Origin: Deltaproteobacteria bacterium
GTDB taxonomy: Bacteria; Desulfobacterota; Desulfarculia; Adiutricales; Adiutricaceae
Assembly: GCA_031269135.1 (NCBI GenBank)
Contig: JAISZP010000232.1
Location: 1 to 10,312 of the forward strand
Reading direction: 5' to 3'
DNA: 10,312 nucleotides
The stretch's first letter is position 1; each line of letters starts with the position of its first letter. A program made the translations under genes and the position numbers. This document shows positions 1 to 5,256 of the stretch, in pieces. The notes under the pieces are model-generated. The model saw only the letters and a program-made list of their open reading frames with translations. It was not told the DNA's origin and did not search any database.

Positions 1-722
1 GAGGATTGATGAACTCCATCGGCCTGGAAAACATGGGAGTCGAGGCCTTCATCGAAACTAAACTCGACCTTTTATCCGCAAGCGAAGCGGTGATCGGCGT
101 CAATATCGTCGGCCACAGCTTTTCAGAATATATTGCCGTCGCTCAAAGGCTTAAAGACACAAAAATTGATTTTTTGGAGCTCAACATCAGTTGTCCGAAT
201 CTGGCCGGCCGCGGCGGCTTAAGCTTTGGTTCCGATCCGGATGCGGCAGAAAAGCTCACCTCTGAGGTGGTTAAAGCGTGCGGAGACAAGCCAGTCGTCG
301 TCAAGCTCCCGCCGCTGGTCTCCGACATCGCCTATACAGCCAAAAAAATCGAAAACGCCGGCGCCGCCGCTATATCTCTGATCAACACCGTCCCCGCCTT
401 AGCCATCGATCTGCCGAGCCGCAGACCGATGCTCGGCAATACTTTCGGAGGCCTATCCGGCCCTCCGATCAAGCCCATAGCCCTTCGTCAGGTGCTTGTG
501 GCTTCCAGGGCGACGACTATCCCGGTAATCGGCGTGGGCGGGATTTTTACGGCGACCGACGCTTTGGAATTCATCGTAGCCGGGGCCGCGGCGGTTGAAC
601 TGGCGACGGCCATCTTAGTCGATCCGACCTCTCCGCTGACTATAATCGACGACATGTCCAAGTGGCTTGAAGAAAATGACTGCTCCCTGGCCGATTTGAA
701 GGCAAGCCTTATAACTGGCTAA
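1..722 (+). CDS. pyrD: Dihydroorotate dehydrogenase, class 1B catalytic subunit (5' end outside window)
   Basis: This enzyme oxidises dihydroorotate to orotate with FMN, the fourth step of de novo pyrimidine synthesis, in the cytoplasm. The reading frame is already open at the left edge, with Gly-Leu codons before the first ATG. The family's conserved GLxNxG stretch lies right at the edge, so the TTG/ATG at 6-11 is internal and roughly the first 60-70 residues are missing. Visible signatures are NISCPN with the catalytic cysteine codon at 192-194 (class 1B uses Cys where class 2 uses Ser), VVKLPP with the FMN/substrate lysine, a SLINT segment, GGLSGPPIKPIALR and the phosphate-binding GVGGI. 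The C-terminus is of normal length. Class 1B enzymes normally work with an Fe-S/FAD subunit, PyrK. No pyrK is in view, and it may lie upstream. No strong terminator follows the stop codon. The family assignment is very secure. Confidence 0.95.
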   Translation, partial: GLMNSIGLENMGVEAFIETKLDLLSASEAVIGVNIVGHSFSEYIAVAQRLKDTKIDFLELNISCPNLAGRGGLSFGSDPDAAEKLTSEVVKACGDKPVVVKLPPLVSDIAYTAKKIENAGAAAISLINTVPALAIDLPSRRPMLGNTFGGLSGPPIKPIALRQVLVASRATTIPVIGVGGIFTATDALEFIVAGAAAVELATAILVDPTSPLTIIDDMSKWLEENDCSLADLKASLITG

Positions 723-837
723 TTCGCCTTGAATCGAATTTCATCGAAGAACTCAGGCGGAAATAAAGGGTTCTCAAATCGCCTCAGGGAAAAGCTGCCG
801 AGAATAAAGTCGAAATATCCGTAATTAAGGTGAATCC

Positions 838-2589
838 ATGACTGATGAAACTATAGCTGATGAAAACAAAACCGTTAAAAACAAGACTGATGGAAACAAA
901 ACCGGCGAAACCAAAGTCGGCGAAGCCAAAACTGATGAAACCGCGACCGACGCCAAGGTCGATTCGGAAAAAGACGGCGACGTCGTTCAATCTCAGTTTC
1001 TTGCGGGCTTCATCAAATATAAGGAAAAAAAGGGTGAATGCTATGCCGTTTATTGCAAAAGCTCCTACGACAAAAAAGGAAAGGAGCACCTGGAGCACAC
1101 GGAACTCGGCAAAGTAATCGATAAGGAACGGGGATTGTTTTACAGCCTCTGGCGGCGCGGGTACTTCACTTTTAACCTCAAAGACGGATATGGCTTGCCT
1201 AATAGCGAAGATCTCGCGCGATACGTTTATCCTAGAATCGTTTCGCTTACATTTGGGGATGTCTGGGTGTTCGACCAAATGTTGATGCAAAGCGGGCTTG
1301 ACGAAATTGTTGAAGAGCTTATCCCAAAAACTATCGATACCGTAAAGTATTTAGCCGCCTATAGGATGTTTGAAAGACATTCGTTTGAGATTGCGGAAAA
1401 CAAATATTTCCACTCTTACGCCAGAATACTTTATCCTAAAGCTAAACTTAGCGAAAGAATGATTGATAAATATCTTTTAGAACTTGGCAATCAAGAGGTT
1501 ATTACTAATTTTTTTACGTCTTATTGGTCTATGCTTAAAAAAAAGAGAAAATTATCATCTAAAACTTCATTTCCTATTCTTATCGACTCTACCGGTCCGA
1601 TTAAAGACATCCATCAATTCGTCACGGAGTTCACCCCTCCTAGCGCGATAACGATTATGGGAACAATGAGGCTGATTCATGTCGTTGATAAAAATAACAA
1701 AGCGCCATTATTTTTTCGTTACATGCCGGAGAATGTCGTTGACGACACTGCTATAATAGATACTATAAATATGCTGCTTACTCATAATATAAAGATAAAA
1801 CTTGCGATTTTGGATGAAGGCTATAATTCATTAAACAATTTATTAGAATTAATATCAATAGGCACGCCTTTTATAGCTAAAATACCTAGAAACAGAAAAG
1901 AATACACAGAACTTATAAGTAATTATGGTCAAGATCTTGAATGTGAAAAAAATGCAATAGTAGATGATGAGAAGAGTTTGTACTGGAAAAAACTACAAAT
2001 AAAACTCAACAACCATCAATTATATGCTTTTATTATTCAAGATGTATACCAAAGAGCTTATGAAACATCATATATTATGAATGTATTCTTGGATTATCCT
2101 GACGCAAAAGACATAATAAATGAGAAATTAAAGTTTATGGGAAAATTTATCTTATTATCCTCCAATGACTATAATATTAAAGATTTATTATCTCTCTACT
2201 ATGACCGAAAATCTATTGAGCATGCATTTCATTTAACTGCGAATTTTGGAAGATTAGTTCCTTTAATAGCTCATTCCAACAATGCAATTAATGGCAGATT
2301 GTTAATATCATTCATATCTAACATCATTTATGCCATAACAGATCAAAAATTAAGAAAACATCATATGGATATAGATATGGATCTTGATTGTATGAATTAT
2401 TTAAGACTTACATGTTATGAAGATATAGCTTTACTAGATAAATTTTCTAAATCTCAACAAGAAGTATTTGATAATCTTAAATTAGAATGCCCTTATGACC
2501 AACAAAAACATAACCCCTACGAAGCATTTGATAAACTTAAATTAGAAAGCCATGACCAAGAAAAACAAAACCCCTACAATGATGAGTAG
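838..2589 (+). CDS. IS1634/IS4-like DDE transposase with N- and C-terminal repeat tails
   Basis: This is a 583-residue cut-and-paste transposase of the IS4/IS1634 type. The DDE triad is readable: D250 in LIDSTGP, D326 in AILDEGYNS, and E461 in YYDRKSIEHAF, which fits the Y-(2)-R-(3)-E signature. The lysine usually found seven residues after the Glu is not there (Ala468). The ATG has an AAGGTGA ribosome site at 827-833. Family-like sequence begins only near residue 53 (QFLAGFIKYKEKK). Residues 1-45 are a low-complexity Lys/Thr/Asp/Glu extension with repeated GATGAAA-type units. The last 40 residues are a tandem duplication. By eye the first ~500 bp are near 45-50% GC and the rest is strongly AT-rich (about 25-35% in places), unlike neighbouring genes. 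The frame is intact, so it could be active. I could not find convincing terminal inverted repeats or a target duplication, so the element's ends are undefined. Family is confident; activity is unknown. Confidence 0.85.
   Translation: MTDETIADENKTVKNKTDGNKTGETKVGEAKTDETATDAKVDSEKDGDVVQSQFLAGFIKYKEKKGECYAVYCKSSYDKKGKEHLEHTELGKVIDKERGLFYSLWRRGYFTFNLKDGYGLPNSEDLARYVYPRIVSLTFGDVWVFDQMLMQSGLDEIVEELIPKTIDTVKYLAAYRMFERHSFEIAENKYFHSYARILYPKAKLSERMIDKYLLELGNQEVITNFFTSYWSMLKKKRKLSSKTSFPILIDSTGPIKDIHQFVTEFTPPSAITIMGTMRLIHVVDKNNKAPLFFRYMPENVVDDTAIIDTINMLLTHNIKIKLAILDEGYNSLNNLLELISIGTPFIAKIPRNRKEYTELISNYGQDLECEKNAIVDDEKSLYWKKLQIKLNNHQLYAFIIQDVYQRAYETSYIMNVFLDYPDAKDIINEKLKFMGKFILLSSNDYNIKDLLSLYYDRKSIEHAFHLTANFGRLVPLIAHSNNAINGRLLISFISNIIYAITDQKLRKHHMDIDMDLDCMNYLRLTCYEDIALLDKFSKSQQEVFDNLKLECPYDQQKHNPYEAFDKLKLESHDQEKQNPYNDE
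841..960 (+). repeat. Imperfect low-complexity repeats encoding the Lys/Thr-rich N-terminus of the transposase
   Basis: Short units such as GATGAAA/GATGGAAACAAAACCG recur in frame and give a chain of Asp-Glu-Asn-Lys-Thr and Gly-Glu-Thr-Lys motifs. The homologous transposase core starts after it, so this is probably a secondary expansion at the 5' end. Confidence 0.5.
2461..2577 (+). repeat. Tandem duplication (60 + 57 bp) at the transposase C-terminus
   Basis: Copy 1 is 2461-2520 and copy 2 is 2521-2577. Both encode a ~20-residue unit of the form FD(N/K)LKLE...DQ(Q/E)K..NPY. Copy 2 lacks one codon and has scattered substitutions, so the duplication is not brand-new. The frame is preserved and the stop follows a few codons later. 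Confidence 0.8.
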
Positions 2590-2823
2590 CCTGAACTCGA
2601 ATTTTAGTGGAAATAGCGATCATCCAAGAGTCAGTAAAAATCAAAAGAAACCCGGAGTTCGGAAAACGCCACTCTAAGAGTTCATCTGCTGGTTCACCCG
2701 AAAGTTCTTCCCTCTGGCGGTTTCGCCCTGACTATCCCGCAGACGCGCTCGCGCTGCAAGAGGCGAGAGTCGATTCCGAATTGGACTGCCGTTTGCCGAT
2801 TACCGATTACAAGGCCCTTTTAT

Positions 2824-2848
2824 GCCGCCTGGCTTGACTGAAGGCGGC
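2824..2848. other. Perfect 7-bp hairpin without T-run
   Basis: GCCGCCT at 2824-2830 pairs exactly with AGGCGGC at 2842-2848 across an 11-nt loop. No U-tract follows on either strand, so a classical intrinsic terminator is unlikely. Confidence 0.45.
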
Positions 2849-2924
2849 TCCTGAAAAAACCGTCCGCCCAATTTAGGCGAAAGCCGCCGCATGACTTCGC
2901 CTTGACTGGCTGGCTTGCCTTGTT

Positions 2925-2977
2925 TGCTTGCTTGTTCGACTGCTTGCTTGTTCGACTGTTCGACCGCCTTGTTCGAC
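2925..2977. repeat. TGTTCGAC repeat cluster, including a perfect 16-bp tandem duplication
   Basis: TGCTTGCTTGTTCGAC occurs twice back to back (2925-2940 and 2941-2956). The core TGTTCGAC recurs at 2957-2964 and 2970-2977, making four copies in 45 bp. It lies in non-coding DNA between the transposase and the first envelope gene. Confidence 0.8.
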
Positions 2978-3020
2978 CTCTGCGGCTGGAAGCGCTAAAA
3001 GTCCTCAGAAGAAAGCGCAA

Positions 3021-3048
3021 CCTGATCACCTGATCACCTGATCACCTG
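3021..3048. repeat. 8-bp tandem repeat CCTGATCA, three full copies plus a partial
   Basis: Three identical units occupy 3021-3044, followed by CCTG. Each unit contains the palindrome TGATCA, with a GATC core. The array ends about 40 bp upstream of the -10 element at 3085, so it could affect transcription, but this position is the only evidence. Confidence 0.75.
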
Positions 3049-3081
3049 CTCGGAGGCAAGATGTCGTTTTTTACTTTTTTT

Positions 3082-3090
3082 TGCTATAAT
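3082..3090 (+). promoter_or_regulatory. Extended -10 promoter (TGCTATAAT) for the first envelope gene
   Basis: TATAAT at 3085-3090 is a perfect sigma-70 -10 box preceded by TGC, the extended -10 motif. No good -35 hexamer lies 16-18 bp upstream, which extended -10 promoters can tolerate. It would give a 5' leader of about 150 nt before the ATG at 3248. A second TATAAT at 3170-3175 has no matching -35 box and is less likely. Confidence 0.5.
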
Positions 3091-3247
3091 GCCTTTAAAC
3101 TAGCTAATTCAAGATGATTTGACGTAATTCAGTCAAATTCCATTAAATTACGTTAAATTAATTGCGCAGTATAATTCAGTGAAACAGCTCGCTAAAAAAA
3201 TTTGATGTTTTCCTATTCATAATCGTCATCTCCAACCAAGGGTTCAA

Positions 3248-4780
3248 ATGGCCGCCAAAAAATCTTTTAAAATAAATTTTTTCCTAGCAATATTCGTTTT
3301 TTTACTGCTTGTCGTCTTTCTAATGCCTCAGTTATTAATTCGTTATTTAGTCAATAAATCTTTTGATGAAGGCTTTTGGTCGGAAATTTCCACCCAGCGC
3401 AGCTCTATTTCTCCTCTATTAGATGACTTAACCTTTAAAAACGTTCGTCTGATTCCCAGAGACGACGCTCAAAGCCGCTTAAATATCGAAGAAATACAGA
3501 TTACAGGCGTCAATCGCTTAAGTCTGCTCAAATCTCTCGTCGGCTTAGAGGATCTATCTTTCATCGCCCAAGGCGAGATAACCGTAAGAGGCGTCGTCAC
3601 CAACGGCGCCATAGGAGATCTCGACGGCGCCGTAGTCGACACGTTATACGTGAAAAATCTCTATTTGCCGTCCGACCCGTCGAGTCCCGACGACGTTTGG
3701 TCGATAGGCGCCGTTAAAGTGGGAGGACTCGACATTTCTTGGTCTTCCGATTCAGTCGTGGTCCTTGAAAGCATCTCTCTTTTCAATTTAGTGGGCTTCA
3801 ACCTCGGAGGGCTGATGATCAGCGGCCTGACGGCAACAGACGGCTCAAGCTTCGACCTCGATCTCAACCACGCGTCAGCCTCGGACATCGACGTCGAAAC
3901 CTTATTGACCTACTTCAACAGCGACCCGTTAGTCTCCATGGTCTCATTTCTCAGCGCCTTCAAGAGTCTGGATTTGTCTTCTCTCTCAATCGGCCTAGAT
4001 GGGCAAGAGACGTTTCACCTCCAAAGAGCCTTTTTCGACCAAACCTTATCCGCTGATTCAGCCGGTCGGCGTCTATGGTCGCTCAAGGCTCTCACGGTAG
4101 ACCTTGCTCAGCTCTTTCCCCCGCAAGCTCCGCTTGATCCTGCGGCTAGAGCGGCCTTAACCGGCTTAGGGCACAAACCCACAGCCGACATCGACTTGAC
4201 GACCGAAAGCCTTTCGGAGAATGAGAGCGCGACCTCATTAGAAGTATATGTGCATGATTCCGTACGAGCCGAAATTTCGCTTCAAATCGCCGGCATAAAT
4301 CCATTGGAGCCGATAAACACATCGCAACTGCTCTTGAAATCGACATCGATCAATCTCAACCAAGGATATGTTTCCATAAACAGCGAAACCTTCGGAGATA
4401 AATTTTTGGAAGGCCTCGCCTCTTTGGTCTTTGAAGGTCAAGACGCTAAAATCGTCCTGAAGGAGAGCCTGGGCGACTTTTTGTCGACGCTGGACGACCC
4501 CAAAGAGCCGCAGGCTCTAAACAGAGAGATTTTAACCGCAGAGCTTAATCGCCTCATCGACGACCCTAAGACTTTCACCTTGAGTTGGACTCCCATGGAA
4601 GGGTACCCGCAGTCGGCGATAACGAAGGCCGGAGGATCGATTTTAGAGGTGTTTGCGCTTCTATCTGAAGGAGACTCGGCAATCTTGGCGGAAAAATACA
4701 AATATGATATAGTGAAAAACTTGAATTTGTCTTTGGAAGTTAACGGACGAGCCCCGGTGGCGGTGTATTTAAATCACTAA
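3248..4780 (+). CDS. Membrane-anchored envelope protein of unknown function, paralogue of the 5257-7557 gene
   Basis: The product has 510 residues and I do not recognise the family with certainty. A basic start (MAAKKSFK) leads into one hydrophobic segment (about residues 10-27) without a clear cleavage site. The remainder is a long Leu/Ser/Asp-rich, strand-forming region with no cysteine, which suggests a type II anchored protein facing the periplasm. Alternating hydrophobic repeats such as LTFKNVRL and LNIEEIQITGV recall AsmA/YdgA-like beta-rich proteins, but this is only a resemblance. It aligns by eye with the downstream 766-residue protein near the N-terminus (LTFKNVRL against LTAKDVSI) and at the C-terminus (LNLSLEVNGRAPVAVYLNH against LNISLTVNDLSPIAVIMHQ). 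It stops exactly where that shared module ends. The ATG at 3248 has AAGGG at 3238-3242. A likely promoter lies at 3085. Confidence 0.8.
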   Translation: MAAKKSFKINFFLAIFVFLLLVVFLMPQLLIRYLVNKSFDEGFWSEISTQRSSISPLLDDLTFKNVRLIPRDDAQSRLNIEEIQITGVNRLSLLKSLVGLEDLSFIAQGEITVRGVVTNGAIGDLDGAVVDTLYVKNLYLPSDPSSPDDVWSIGAVKVGGLDISWSSDSVVVLESISLFNLVGFNLGGLMISGLTATDGSSFDLDLNHASASDIDVETLLTYFNSDPLVSMVSFLSAFKSLDLSSLSIGLDGQETFHLQRAFFDQTLSADSAGRRLWSLKALTVDLAQLFPPQAPLDPAARAALTGLGHKPTADIDLTTESLSENESATSLEVYVHDSVRAEISLQIAGINPLEPINTSQLLLKSTSINLNQGYVSINSETFGDKFLEGLASLVFEGQDAKIVLKESLGDFLSTLDDPKEPQALNREILTAELNRLIDDPKTFTLSWTPMEGYPQSAITKAGGSILEVFALLSEGDSAILAEKYKYDIVKNLNLSLEVNGRAPVAVYLNH

Positions 4781-4884
4781 ATTGCACATTTTTTTGAAAT
4801 TTTCATCCTAAAATGCTAAAAGAGCAAAGCGCGATTGAATGCCGCCCGATATTTTCTTTGCTCTCACGCTTTTCATAAGCCCAA

Positions 4885-4910
4885 GCGCCGAAGATTAAAA
4901 CTTCAGGCGC
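4885..4910. other. Bulged stem-loop, 9 base pairs
   Basis: GCGCCGAAG at 4885-4893 pairs with CTTCAGGCGC at 4901-4910, with one bulged A, around the loop ATTAAAA. No T-tract follows on either strand, so the role is unclear. Confidence 0.5.
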
Positions 4911-4962
4911 AAACAGCAAGGAAAATATGCCGACTCGGCAGCCGCCATAACTGCCGCCGCCG

Positions 4963-5088
4963 TAGCCGACTGTGCCGCCATAGCTGGCGGAGTCGGCATA
5001 TCCGGCGGAGCCGGCATAGCTTGCGGAGCTAGAATAGCTTGCTGAGCTGGAATAGCTTGCGGAGCTGGAATAGCTTGCGTATCCGGCG
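4963..5088. repeat. 18-bp tandem array, about seven units, consensus TAGCTTGCGGAGCTGGAA
   Basis: Units start at 4963, 4981, 4999, 5017, 5035, 5053 and 5071. Those at 5017-5070 are nearly identical, and identity drops toward both ends. A degenerate unit may precede it (4945-4962). Most units contain AGCT-N5-AGCT. The spacing is a strict multiple of three. Read on the - strand, one frame gives a Gln-Ala-Ile-Pro-Ala-Pro hexapeptide and another gives Ser-Tyr-Ser-Ser-Ser-Ala. Confidence 0.85.
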
Positions 5089-5256
5089 GATCATTTAAAG
5101 CGACGACGCTAAAGCGACTACGGTCGGCGGTCATAAAACCGCCGCCTAAAAATATTGTAAGTTTCTCTAATAAAACGACGGGTACGAATATAGTTGAACG
5201 ATTCAAGCCCAATTCCTCCCCTTGGTCAAAGCCAGGGGTTCGCTTAGGGGTTTCTG

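Larger units (their letters stand above)
2590..3247. other. Gene-free spacer of ~660 bp with hairpin, tandem repeats and promoter
   Basis: No convincing gene is present. From left to right it holds a short region after the transposase, a 7-bp perfect hairpin at 2824-2848, TGTTCGAC repeats at 2925-2977, CCTGATCA repeats at 3021-3044, and an AT-rich leader with an extended -10 element at 3082-3090. The small open frames here lack ribosome sites and family resemblance. Confidence 0.7.
4781..5256. other. Spacer of ~475 bp between the two paralogues with hairpins and an 18-bp array
   Basis: It contains a bulged hairpin at 4885-4910, the tandem array at about 4945-5088, a 6-bp hairpin at 5126-5143 (GGCGGT/ACCGCC) and a GC-rich leader just before the next start. 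A - strand open frame from 5305 to 4895 and a second, start-less frame from 5090 to 4806 cross the array. Neither has enough support to be called a gene. Confidence 0.65.

Noticed and set aside
784..1290. 168-codon - strand frame opposite the transposase start
   Set aside because: Its Phe/Gly/Ile periodicity is the complement of the Lys/Thr repeats; the + strand frame carries the family motifs.
748..2599. Possible terminal inverted repeats GAACTCAGGC / GCCTGAACTC around the transposase
   Set aside because: Only 8 of 10 positions agree and there is no extension on either side; this is expected by chance in this search space.
730..2605. Near-direct repeat TGAATCGAATTT (730-741) and TGAACTCGAATTTT (2592-2605) flanking the transposase, as possible insertion marks
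   Set aside because: It needs an indel, is too long and imperfect for a target duplication, and no terminal inverted repeats lie next to it.
2607..2837. 76-codon + strand frame after the transposase
   Set aside because: GTG start without a ribosome site, no recognisable pattern, ends inside a hairpin; composition looks non-coding.
2820..3029. 69-codon - strand frame over the TGTTCGAC repeats
   Set aside because: The frame is open because of the repeats; it has a Gln/Asn/Ser/Arg-rich product and no ribosome site.
4787..4800. T-rich stretch after the 510-residue gene as an intrinsic terminator
   Set aside because: No GC-rich stem precedes the T-run; only a 4-bp hairpin lies further on.
4925..5090. 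CRISPR array
   Set aside because: The 18-bp units are contiguous, with no spacers between them.
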